Assembly: GCA_963680875.1 (NCBI GenBank)
Contig: OY804586.1
Coordinates: 50,034,203 to 50,098,202, forward strand
DNA from: Bathymodiolus brooksi
Taxonomy: Eukaryota; Mollusca; Bivalvia; Mytilida; Modiolidae
Length of the DNA stretch: 64,000 nucleotides
Direction: 5' to 3'
Shown here: one piece after another, positions 45,501 to 60,500 of the stretch
Numbering within the stretch: position 1 is the first letter of the stretch
How the letters are laid out: each line of letters opens with the position of its first letter
Position numbers and translations under genes: made by a program
The notes under the pieces: model-generated
Databases searched by the model: none
Told to the model about the DNA's origin: nothing
What the model saw: only the letters and a program-made list of their open reading frames with translations

Positions 45501-48500
45501 AAACCACAGAGAGAAAAGCTGCTATGTGGCTAGTGAATTTATAGCTCCGAGTCTGTTGGTTGGAATTTGTTAAAATTTTGATATTTATTAGTGTGGATAT
45601 ATTCAAACACACTGCCAAAAAAATAAGAAAATTAAACGAGCAGATCAAATTTTACCTGAAGTGTATGGTACCACCTTAAGGTTCAAACAAAACGGTTAGT
45701 TGTTACTCGATTTTAAGCTTTATATGTTTTGTAGGTCGTTGTTTGTCCTTTTTCTTTTGGTCATTGTGTTGTCTGTCCTTTGATTTACAGATTCTGATTA
45801 CCCCTTTGGTATCTTCAATTTCTTCTTGTATTCATATTACAGAATTAAAATGAAAACTTACTCATCTTTCAAAATATTGATCATAGCTGCTGTACAATCT
45901 TTGGCTCTTATATCATAAGAATCTAAAAAATTATAAATCTCTCATTTAAAACCATCATGTCATTAAGAAGAGTTTGAAGATACCAAAGGGGCAATCAGAA
46001 TCCGTATATCGAAGAAGAACAGACAACACAATGGCCAAAAGAAAAAGTACAAAAGGACAAACAACGATCACCAAAACATACATATAAAACTAAAGATCGA
46101 GTAACTATTTATTTACCTCGAAAGAACTAAAAGAATAATTCAGCAACAATATTATACAATTAATGACTTTTAATGAGGTGGATACAAGGATTTATTAACC
46201 CAAGAATATTATATTTACCGAGGCCAGGGGCCGAGGTAAATATATTATTCTTGGATTAATAAATCCTGGTATCAATCGAATTGAAAGTCAATACTTGTTT
46301 TATTATATGACACATTTTATATGTTTCTTTCAGTCTTAAAATAAGCTTTTATCACGGCGTTCTCTTTGGTTTAGCTTTGTGCAAAAGTTACGTTACGTCG
46401 CGCCAGGTGAATAAATGTCATATTCACCTCGTGTGAAGTGAATATAACGTTTTATCAATAAAAGTTACTAGGCACGTCAGCCAATCAGAACATACATTAT
46501 CTGAAGTCATATAATAAAGTGCTCTATGCTATGTTTTTGTCTTTTCAAATATATTGTATTTGTATCAATAAAATGAAAAACAAATAATACCACACTGTCC
46601 AAAATAAACTATCAAAACCGTCTAAAGAGGTAAAATCGATATACATAATACAAAAATACATGACCGTTCACTTTTCTAGCCTTATTTTGGAGTTGCTCCG
46701 ACTTTGTGGTATATTTTTGTTTTTCATTTATTATTTCAATATTCTACTGGTAAAATTATTCATTTCAACAACAGCGAGGACAACCATTTTAACAACATTT
46801 TAATTTTTTTCCATTGTAGTAATAATGTCAAATAAGAAGACTTGTATACCGGAACAGTGTACGAGGAAGATAATGTTTATTGAGGCGGAAGAATATACAT
46901 GTCTACAAGCAATCAGTATCCTGCTATAAATATCAGACATTGGTGGAAACCGAATGAAACTCGTGCCACTTGTCCTACAACGAAAGGGTTGATACTAAAT
47001 GGGGTTAAATGGGGTCAATTCAACAACACGATGTTGGTCATAAGAGACTTTGTTCCAGAGTTTAACGACGACAGTATCGGATGTGAGGAAGATCATCAAA
47101 ATCAACGTATGGAATGCAACTCCTTAGAGTGTGGAATGTATTAAATTTACAGAACTTAGTTTTCAGTTTCGCAATATATCATGTATTTAATAAACGTTAG
47201 ATAAACCAAAGGGGCAATCAAGAATGGACATTTCAGAGAAACTGGCAACATTGGGTACACAAAACACAAGACAAAAAACACAACACAATATGTATTGGAC
47301 ACCACCATGCACAAGACACTGGACGTAGACAGAAAAAAACAAACAAACACAACACAATATGTGATGGACACCACCATGCACAAGACACTGGACGAAGACA
47401 GGAAAAAAACAAACAAACACAACACAATATGTATTGGACACCACCATGCACAAGACACTGGACGAAGACAGGAAAAAACAAACAAACACAACACAATATG
47501 TATTGGACACCACCATGCACAAGACACTGGACGAAGACAGGAAAAAACAAACAAACACAACACAATATGTATTGGACACCACCATGCACAAGACACTGGA
47601 CGAAGACAGGAAAAAAACAAACACAACACAATATGTGATGGACACCACCATGCACAAGACACTGGACGAAGACAGGAAAAAACAAACAAACACAACACAA
47701 TATGTATTGGACACCACCATACACAAGACACTGGACGAAGACAGGAAAAAAACAAAAAAACACAACACAATATGCATTGGATACCACCATGCACAAGACA
47801 CTGGACGAAAACAGGAAAAAAACTAACAAACACAACACAATATGCATTGGACACCACCATGCACAAGACACTGGACGAAGACAGGAAAAAAACAAACACA
47901 ACACAATATGTGATGGACACCACCATACACAAGACACTGGACGAAGACAGGAAAAAACAAAAAAACACAACACAATATGTATTGGACACCACCATGCACA
48001 AGACACTGGACGAAGACAGGAAAAAAACAAACAAACACAACACAATATGTATTGGACACCACCATGCACAAGACACTGGACGAAGACAGGAAAAAAAGAA
48101 ACAAACACAACACAATATGTATTGGACACCACCATGCACAAGACACTGGACGAAGACAGGAAAAAAACAAACAAACACAACACAATATGTGATGGACACC
48201 ACCATGCACAAGACACTGGACGAAGACAGAAAAAAAACAAACAAACACAACACAATATGTATTGGACACCACCATGCACAAGACACTGGACGAAGACAGG
48301 AAAAAAACAAACAAACACAACACAATATGCATTGGACACCACCATGCACAAGACACTGGACGAAAACAGGAAAAAAACAAACAAACACAACACAATATGT
48401 ATTGGACACCACCATGCACAAGACACTGGACGAAGACAGGAAAAAACAAAAAAACACAGCACAATATGTATTGGACACCACCATACACAAGACACTGGAC

Positions 48501-51500
48501 GAAGACAGGAAAAACAAAAAAACACAACACAATATGTATTGGACACCACCATGCACAAGACACTGGACGAAGACAGGAAAAAACAAACAAACACAACACA
48601 ATATGTATTGGACACCACCATGCACAAGACACTGGACGAAGACATGAAAAAACAAAAAAACACAACACAATATGTATTGGACACCACCATGCACAAGACA
48701 CTGGACGAAGACAGGAAAAAACCAAACAAACACAACACAATATGTATTGGACACCACCATACACAAGACACTGGACGAAGACAGGAAAAAACAAACAAAC
48801 ACAACACAATATGTATTGGACACCACCATGCACAAGACACTGGACGAAGACAGGAAAAAAACAAACAAACACAACACAATATGTGATGGACACCACCATG
48901 CACAAGACACTGGACGAAGACAGGAAAAAAACAAACAAACACAACACAATATGTATTGGACACCACCATGCACACGACACTGGACGAAGACAGGAAAAAA
49001 ACAAACAAGCACAACACAATATGTATTGGACACCACCATGCACAAGACACTGGACGAAGACAGGAAAAAACAAACAAACACAACACAATATGTATTGGAC
49101 ACCACCATCCACAAGACACTGGACGAAGACAGGAAAAAAACAAAAAAACACAACACAATATGTATTGGACACCACCATGCACAAGACACTGGACGAAGAC
49201 AGGAAAAAAACAAACAAACACAACACAATATGTGATGGACACCACCAAGCACAAGACACTGGACGAAGACAGGAAAAAAACAAACAAACACAACACAATA
49301 TGTATTGGACACCACCAAGCACAAGACACTGGACGAAGACAGGAAAAAAACAAACAAACACAACACAATATGTATTGGACACCACCATGCACAAGACACT
49401 GGACGAAGACAGGAAAAAACAAAAAACACAACACAATATGTATTGGACACCACCATGCACAAGACACTGGACGAAGACAGGAAAAAAACAAACAAACACA
49501 ACACAATATGCATTGGACACCACCATGCACAAGACACTGGACGAAAACAGGAAAAAAACAAACAAACACAACACAATATGTATTGGACACCACCATGCAC
49601 AAGACACTGGACGAAGACAGGTAAAAACAAAAAAACACAACACAATATGTATTGGACACCACCATACACAAGACACTGGACGAAGACAGGAAAAACAAAA
49701 AAACACAACACAATATGTATTGGACACCACCATGCACAAGACACTGGACGAAGACAGGAAAAAACAAACAAACACAACACAATATGTATTGGACACCACC
49801 ATGCACAAGACACTGGACGAAGACAGGAAAAAACAAAAAAACACAACACAATATGTATTGGACACCACCATGCACAAGACACTGGACGAAGACAGGAAAA
49901 AAACAAACAAACACAACACAATATGTATTGGATACCACCATACACAAGACACTGGACGAAGACAGGAAAAAACAAACAAACACAACACAATATGTATTGG
50001 ACACCACCATGCACAAGACACTGGACGAAGACAGGAAAAAAACAAACAAACACAACACAATATGTGATGGACACCACCATGCACAAGACACTGGACGAAG
50101 ACAGGAAAAAAACAAACAAACACAACACAATATGTATTGGACACCACCATGCACAAGACACTGGACGAAGACAGGAAAAAAACAAACAAGCACAACACAA
50201 TATGTATTGGACACCACCATGCACAAGACACTGGACGAAGACAGGAAAAAACAAACAAACACAACACAATATGTATTGGACACCACCATGCACAAGACAC
50301 TGGACGAAGACAGGAAAAAAACAAAAAAACACAACACAATATGTATTGGACACCACCATGCACAAGACACTGGACGAAGACAGGAAAAAACAAAAAACAC
50401 AACACAATATGCATTGGACACCACCATGCACAAGACACTGGACGAAGACAGGAAAAAAACAAACAAACACAACACAATATGTATTGGACACCACCATGCA
50501 CAAGACACTGGACGAAGACAGGAAAAAAAAAAACAAACACAACACAATATGTATTGGACACCACCATGCACAAGACACTGGACGAAGACAGGAAAAAAAC
50601 AAACAAACACAACACAATATGTGATGGACACCACCATGCACAAGACAGTGGACGAAGACAGGAAAAAACAAAAAAACACAACACAATATGCATTGGACAC
50701 CACCATGCACAAGACACTGGACGAAGACAGGAAAAAACAAACAAACACAACACAATATGTGATGGACACCACCATGCACAAGACACTGGACGAAGACAGG
50801 AAAAAAACAAACAAACACAACACAATATGCATTGAACACCACCATGCACAAGACACTGGACGAAGACAGGAAAAAACAAAAAACACAACACAATATGTAT
50901 TGGACACCACCATGCACAAGACACTGGACGAAGACAGAAAAAAACAAAAAAACACAACACAATATGTATTGGACACCACCATGCACAAGACACTGGACGA
51001 AGACAGGAAAAAACAAACAAACACAACACAATATGTGATAGACACCACCATGCACAAGACACTGGACGAAGACAGAAAAAAACAAAAAAACACAACACAA
51101 TATGTATTGGACACCACCATGCACAAGACACTGGACGAAGACAGGAAAAAACAAAAAAACACAACACAATATGCATTGGACACCATCATGCACAAGACAC
51201 TGGACGAAGACAGGAAAAAAAACAAACAAACACAACACAATATGTATTGGACACCACCATGCACAAGACACTGGACGAAGACAGGAAAAAAACAAACAAA
51301 CACAACACAATATGTATTGGACACCACCATACACAAGACACTGGACGAAGACAGGAAAAAAACAAAAAAACACAACACAATATGTATTGGACACCACCAT
51401 GCACAAGACACTGGACGAAGACAGGAAAAAAACAAACAAACACAACACAATATGTATTGGACACCACCATGCACAAGACACTGGACGAAGACAGGAAAAA

Positions 51501-54500
51501 AACAAAAAAACACAACACAATATGCATTGGACACCACCATGCACAAGACACTGGACGAAGACAGGAAAAAAACAAAAAAACACAACACAATATGTATTGG
51601 ACACCACCATGCACAAGACACTGGACGAAGACAGGAAAAAAACAAACAAACACAACACAATATGTATTGGACACCACCATACACAAGACACTGGACGAAG
51701 ACAAGAAAAAACAAACAAACACAACACAATATGTATTGGACACCACCATGCACAAGACACTGGACGAAGACAGGAAAAAACAAAAAAACACAACACAATA
51801 TGTATTGGACACCACCATGCACAAGACACTGGACGAAAACAGGAAAAAAACAAACAAACACAACACAATATGTATTGGACACCACCATGCACAAGACACT
51901 GGACGAAGACAGGAAAAAACAAAAAAACACAACACAATATGTATTGGACACCACCATGCACAAGACACTGGACGAAGACAGGAAAAAACAAAAAAACACA
52001 GCACAATATGTATTGGACACCACCATACACAAGACACTGGACGAAGACAGGAAAAACAAAAAAACACAACACAATATGTATTGGACACCACCATGCACAA
52101 GACACTGGACGAAGACAGGAAAAAACAAACAAACACAACACAATATGTATTGGACACCACCATGCACAAGACACTGGACGAAGACAGGAAAAAACAAAAA
52201 AACACAACACAATATGTATTGGACACCACCATGCACAAGACACTGGACGAAGACAGGAAAAAAACAAACAAACACAACACAATATGTATTGGACACCACC
52301 ATACACAAGACACTGGACGAAGACAGGAAAAAACAAACAAACACAACACAATATGTATTGGACACCACCATGCACAAGACACTGGACGAAGACAGGAAAA
52401 AAACAAACAAACACAACACAATATGTGATGGACACCACCATGCACAAGACACTGGACGAAGACAGGAAAAAAACAAACAAACACAACACAATATGTATTG
52501 GACACCACCATGCACAAGACACTGGACGAAGACAGGAAAAAAACAAACAAGCACAACACAATATGTATTGGACACCACCATGCACAAGACACTGGACGAA
52601 GACAGGAAAAAACAAACAAACACAACACAATATGTATTGGACACCACCATGCACAAGACACTGGACGAAAACAGGAAAAAAACAAAAAAACACAACACAA
52701 TATGTATTGGACACCACCATGCACAAGACACTGGACGAAGACAGGAAAAAAACAAACAAACACAACACAATATGTGATGGACACCACCAAGCACAAGACA
52801 CTGGACGAAGACAGGAAAAAAACAAACAAACACAACACAATATGTATTGGACACCACCATGCACAAGACACTGGACGAAGACAGGAAAAAACAAACAAAC
52901 ACAACACAATATGTGATGGACACCACCATGCACAAGACACTGGACGAAGACAGGAAAAAAACAAACAAACACAACACAATATGCATTGGACACCACCATG
53001 CACAAGACACTGGACGAAGACAGGAAAAAAACAAAAAAACACAACACAATATGTATTGGACACCACCATGCACAAGACACTGGACGAAGACAGGAAAAAA
53101 ACAAACAAACACAACACAATATGTGATGGACACCACCATGCACAAGACAGTGGACGAAGACAGGAAAAAACAAAAAAACACAACACAATATGCATTGGAC
53201 ACCACCATGCACAAGACACTGGACGAAGACAGGAAAAAACAAACAAACACAACACAATATGTGATGGACACCACCATGCACAAGACACTGGACGAAGACA
53301 GGAAAAAAACAAACAAACACAACACAATATGCATTGAACACCACCATGCACAAGACACTGGACGAAGACAGGAAAAAAACAAACAAACACAACACAATAT
53401 GCATTGGACACCACCATGCACAAGACACTGGACGAAGACAGGAAAAAAAGAAACAAACACAACACAATATGTATTGGACACCACCATGCACAAGACACTG
53501 GACGAAGACAGAAAAAAACAAAAAACACAACACAATATGTATTGGACACCACCATGCACAAGACACTGGACGAAGACAGGAAAAAACAAAAAACACAACA
53601 CAATATGTATTGGACACCACCATGCACAAGACACTGGACGAAGACAGAAAAAAACAAAAAAACACAACACAATATGTATTGGACACCACCATGCACAAGA
53701 CACTGGACGAAGACAGGAAAAAACAAACAAACACAACACAATATGTGATAGACACCACCATGCACAAGACACTGGACGAAGACAGAAAAAAACAAAAAAA
53801 CACAACACAATATGTATTGGACACCACCATGCACAAGACACTGGACGAAGACAGGAAAAAACAAAAAAACACAACACAATATGTATTGGACACCATCATG
53901 CACAAGACACTGGACGAAGACAGGAAAAAAACAAAAAAACACAACACAATATGTATTGGACACCACCATGCACAAGACACTGGACGAAGACAGGAAAAAA
54001 ACAAACAAACACAACACAATATGTATTGGACACCACCATACACAAGACACTGGACGAAGACAGGAAAAAAACAAAAAAACACAACACAATATGTATTGGA
54101 CACCACCATGCACAAGACACTGGACGAAGACAGGAAAAAAACAAACAAACACAACACAATATGTATTGGACACCACCATGCACAAGACACTGGACGAAGA
54201 CAGGAAAAAAACAAAAAAACACAACACAATATGCATTGGACACCACCATGCACAAGACACTGGACGAAGACAGGAAAAAAACAAAAAAACACAACACAAT
54301 ATGTATTGGACACCACCATGCACAAGACACTGGACGAAGACAGGAAAAAACAAACAAACACAACACAATATGTATTGGACACCACCATACACAAGACACT
54401 GGACGAAGACAAGAAAAAACAAACAAACACAACACAATATGTATTGGACACCACCATACACAAGACACTGGACGAAGACAGGAAAAAACAAAAAAACACA

Positions 54501-57500
54501 ACACAATATGTATTGGACACCACCATGCACAAGACACTGGACGAAGACAGGAAAAAACAAAAAAACACAACACAATATGCATTGGACACCACCATACACA
54601 AGACACTGGACGAAGACAGGAAAAAACAAAAAAACACAACACAATATGTATTGGACACCACCATGCACAAGACACTGGACGAAGACAGGAAAAAAACAAA
54701 CAAACACAACACAATATGTATTGGACACCACCATGCACAAGACACTGGACGAAGACAGGAAAAAACAAACAAACACAACACAATATGTATTGGACACCAC
54801 TATGCACAAGACACTGGACGAAGACAGGAAAAAAACAAAAAAACACAACACAATATGTGATGGACACCACCATGCACAAGACACTGGACGAAGACAGGAA
54901 AAAACAAAAAAACACAGCACAATATGTATTGTACACCACCATACACAAGACACTGGACGAAGACAGAAAAAAAACAAAAAAACACAACACAATATGCATT
55001 GGACACCACTATGCACAAGACACTGGACGAAGACAGGAAAAAAACAAACAAACACAACACAATATGTATTGGACACCACCATGCACAAGACACTGGACGA
55101 AGACAGGAAAAAAACAAACAAACACAACACAATATGTATTGGACACCACCATACACAAGACACTGGACGAAGACAGGAAAAAAACAAAAAAACACAACAC
55201 AATATGTATTGGACACCACCATGCACAAGACACTGGACGAAGACAGGAAAAAAACAAACAAACACAACACAATATGTATTGGACACCACCATGCACAAGA
55301 CACTGGACGAAGACAGGAAAAAAACAAAAAAACACAACACAATATGCATTGGACACCACCATGCACAAGACACTGGACGAAGACAGGAAAAAAACAAAAA
55401 AACACAACACAATATGTATTGGACACCACCATGCACAAGACACTGGACGAAGACAGGAAAAAAACAAACAAACACAACACAATATGTATTGGACACCACC
55501 ATGCACAAGACACTGGACGAAGACAGGAAAAAAACAAACAAACACAACACAATATGTATTGGACACCACCATACACAAGACACTGGACGAAGACAAGAAA
55601 AAACAAACAAACACAACACAATATGTATTGGACACCACCATGCACAAGACACTGGACGAAGACAGGAAAAAACAAGAAAACACAACACAATATGTATTGG
55701 ACACCACCATGCACAAGACACTGGACGAAGACAGGAAAAAACAAAAAAACACAACACAATATGTATTGGACACCACCATACACAAGACACTGGACGAAGA
55801 CAGGAAAAAAACAAACAAACACAACACAATATGTATTGGACACCACCATGCACAAGACACTGGACGAAGACAGGAAAAAACAAACAAACACAACACAATA
55901 TGTATTGGACACCACTATGCACAAGACACTGGACGAAGACAGGAAAAAAACAAAAAAACACAACACAATATGTGATGGACACCACCATGCACAAGACACT
56001 GGACGAAGACAGGAAAAAACAAAAAAACACAGCACAATATGTATTGTACACCACCATACACAAGACACTGGACGAAGACAGAAAAAAAACAAAAAAACAC
56101 AACACAATATGCATTGGACAACACTATGCACAAGACACTGGACGAAGACAGGAAAAAAACAAACAAACACAACACAATATGTATTGGACACCACCATACA
56201 CAAGACACTGGACGAAGACAGGAAAAAAACAAAAAAACACAACACAATATGTATTGGACACCACCATGCACAAGACACTGGACGAAGACAGGAAAAAAAC
56301 AAACAAACACAACACAATATGTATTGGACACCACTATGCACAAGACACTGGACGAAGACAGGAAAAAAACAAACAAACACAACACAATATGTATTGGACA
56401 CCACCATGCACAAGACACTGGACGAAGACAGGAAAAAACAAAAAAACACAACACAATATGTGATGGACACCACCATGCACAAGACACTGGACGAAGACAG
56501 GAAAAAACAAACAAACACAACACAATATGTGATGGACACCACCATACACAAGACACTGGACGAAGACAGGAAAAAAACAAACAAACACAACACAATATGT
56601 ATTGGACACCACCATGCACAAGACACTGGACGAAGACAGGAAAAAAACAAAAAAACACAACACAATATGTATTGGACACCACCATGCACAAGACACTGGA
56701 CGAAGACAGGAAAAAAACAAACAAACACAACACAATATGTATTGGGCACCACCATGCACAAGACACTGGACGAAGACAGGAAAAAACAAAAAAACACAAC
56801 ACAATATGTATTGGACACCACCATGCACAAGACACTGGACGAAGACAGGAAAAAACAAACAAACACAACACAATATGTATTGGACACCACCATGCACAAG
56901 ACACTGGACGAAGACAGGAAAAAACAAACAAACACAACACAATATGTATTGGACACCACCATACACAAGACACTGGACGAAGACAGGAAAAAACAAAAAA
57001 ACACAACACAATATGTCTTGGACACCACCATGCACAAGACACTGGACGAAGACAGGAAAAAAACAAACAAACACAACACAATATGTATTGGACACCACCA
57101 TGCACAAGACACTGGACGAAGACAGGAAAAAAAACAAAAAACACAACACAATATGTGATGGACACCACCATGCACAAGACACTGGACGAAGACAGGAAAA
57201 AAACAAACAAACACAACACAATATGTATTGGACACCACCATGCACAAGACACTGGACGAAGACAGGAAAAAAACAAACAAACACAACACAATATGTATTA
57301 GACACCACCATACACAAGACACTGGACGAAGACAGGAAAAAAACAAACAAACACAACACAATATGTATTGGACACCACCATGCACAAGACACTGGACGAA
57401 GACAGGAAAAAACAAAAAAAACACAACACAATATGTATTGGACACCACCATGCACAAGACACTGGACGAAGACAGGAAAAAACAAACAAACACAACACAA

Positions 57501-60500
57501 TATGTATTTGACACCACCATGCACAAGACACTGGACGAAGACAGGAAAAAACAAACAAACACAACACAATATGTATTGGACACCACCATACACAAGACAC
57601 TGGACGAAGACAGGAAAAAAACAAACAAACACAACACAATATGTATTGGAAACCACCATGCACAAGACACTGGACGAAGACAGGAAAAAACAAAAAAACA
57701 CAACACAATATGTATTGGACATCACCATGCACAAGACACTGGACGAAGACAGGAAAAAACAAACAAACACAACACAATATGTATTGGACACCACCATGCA
57801 CAAGACACTGGACGAAGACAGGAAAAAACAAAAAAACACAACACAATATGTATTGGACACCACCATGCACAAGACACTGGACGAAGACAGGAAAAAACAA
57901 ACAAACACAACACAATATGTATTGGACACCACCATGCACAAGACACTGGACGAAGACAGGAAAAAACAAACAAACACAACACAATATGTATTGGACACCA
58001 CCATGCACAAGACACTGGACGAAGACAGGAAAAAAACAAACAAACACAACACAATATGTGATGGACACCACCATGCACAAGACACTGGACGAAGATAGGA
58101 AAAAACAAACAAACACAACACAATATGCATTGGACACCACCATGCACAAGACACTGGACGAAGACAGGAAAAAACAAACAAACACAACACAATATGTATT
58201 GGACACCACCATGTACAAGACACTGGACGAAGACAGGAAAAAACAAACAAACACAACACAATATGTATTGGACACCACCATACACAAGACACTGGACGAA
58301 GACAGGAAAAAAACAAACAAACACAACACAATATGTATTGGACACCACCATGCACAAGACACTGGACGAAGACAGGAAAAAACAAAAAAACACAACACAA
58401 TATGTATTGGACACCACCATGCACAAGACACTGGACGAAGACAGGAAAAAAACAAACAAACACAACACAATATGTGATGGACACCACCATGCACAAGACA
58501 CTGGACGAAGACAGGAAAAAACAAACAAACACAACACAATATGTATTGGACACCACCATGCACAAGACACTGGACGAAGACAGGAAAAAACAAACAAACA
58601 CAACACAATATGTGATGGACACCACCATGCACAAGACACTGGACGAAGACAGGAAAAAAACAAACAAACACAACACAATATGTATTGGACACCACCATGC
58701 ACAAGACACTGGACGAAGACAGGAAAAAACAAACAAACACAACACAATATGTATTGGACACCACCATGCACAAGACACTGGACGAAGACAGGAAAAAAAC
58801 AAACAAACACAACACAATATGTATTGGACACCACTATGCACAAGACACTGGACGAAGACAGGAAAAAACAAACAAACACAACACAATATGTATTGGACAC
58901 CACCATGCACAAGACACTGGACGAAGACAGGAAAAAACAAACAAACACAACACAATATGTATTGGACACCACCATGCACAAGACACTGGACGAAGACAGG
59001 AAAAAAACAAACAAACACAACACAATATGTGATAGACACCACTTTACGCAAACAAACACAAACAACGTAAATAAGACAACAGCCCTCCTACAAATAACTG
59101 GAGGAAAAGACGAACTGAAGACCGTTTTATGCGGATATCGTAACGGACATCACAACACGGAACTAAGAACTTAAAGACACATAATAGGACAACACATAAT
59201 AACTCATAACAATAACCTTCGCCATTTATCCAATACATTTCGAGATAAACACATTAACAAGTAAACAACTAGATGATTCTGATGAAAAATGATTGAAGAA
59301 TACATGTACTATGAAAAAAAAGTTTAAACAGTGATGGTCAACAATTCCACCAATATTAACAAAACAAACAATCACCTGTCATCTTAATTCACTGAACACA
59401 AAAAAGACCACGACAAATGACGTTGGAAATCCATGTCCTGTCTTTGGGACAGGCACAAAAAAGTGTGTGGGGGGGGGGGGGGGTAAACTGGTTAATGGGA
59501 TCCCAATCCTCCCCTCTTGATAACTGGATGTCTAATGGCAACATATATAAAAGCAAACGATAGCAAAACCTTGCAAATGTTCCTTCCACTCACCAGTATC
59601 GACTGAATAAACTGCATGAAATGGAGGCTACGTTCACATTGAATGCAGACCTCAGAAAACACCCATATTTACTATTGAAATGCAAGAAGCTTCACAAAAT
59701 AGTAGCAATCTTTCTAATGGTCAGTTTTGTTGGTTGTTGAGGAAACCGGAGTACCCAGAGAAAACTACCGACGAAACCGGAGTACCCCGAGAAAACTACC
59801 GACCTGTCACCAAGATGGAAAAAGAGGGATGTCGGATGGTAAACTTTGTTGTATGTACTCCCGTTTCTTACACCAATAAAAGTGGCCATCTCCACATAAA
59901 TGAAATATTGTTTAGTTTTATGTGGTGCTATAGATGCATTGTTGCAGAAATCATACCTGAGAATTCATCGTCTAATGTGATACTCATTTGGATGGAATCA
60001 TTGAGGTTAACCACGCCCCCTCCACTGATGTCTGTATTGGAGCTTGAGTAAATCTTTAGATGGGCTGTCGGTGTTGTCGTAGCGTTGACACTTTTATCGT
60101 CAACACCGCTATAAAAAACCAAGCATATTTCATTTATTACCCATTAAGGATTATGTCCAATTAGAATAGAGAATAATGTATATACGATTTCAGTTTATGA
60201 AGTGCTAAAGACATACTAAAAAAATGACATAGTACTGTACTATACTATATTGGATTGAATTGTGTTATATGCCTCCAATCCCTTTGGGGGTAGAATTGTG
60301 CTTAATCAATAAAGTATCTACATTCGATTCGACAATCCCTCTCATATTTAATACGTACCCAGGAATAGCATCTGCAGTGACATTGATTTCTGCCAAATCT
60401 ACCAAACACGTGACAGGTATAACTTTATCAAATCCTGTTTGTATTACGGGGTTTTGCTGTACTATGACACGGAAAATGGTATCCTGCAAATAAATATGAC

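Noticed and set aside
45346..45648. 100-codon minus frame with a membrane-like start
   Set aside because: It is contained almost entirely in the TTAA-flanked MITE in a ZP intron and does not fit the ZP exon phases.
47281..59045. CRISPR array
   Set aside because: Units are contiguous and near-identical with no unique spacers, and the context is eukaryotic.
47156..59174. Very long open frames (up to about 2540 codons, both strands) across the satellite
   Set aside because: They exist because the unit has no stop codon in the minus frames and the unit length shifts the frame. The predicted proteins are repeats of the DNA unit in three frames, with no start context or domain.
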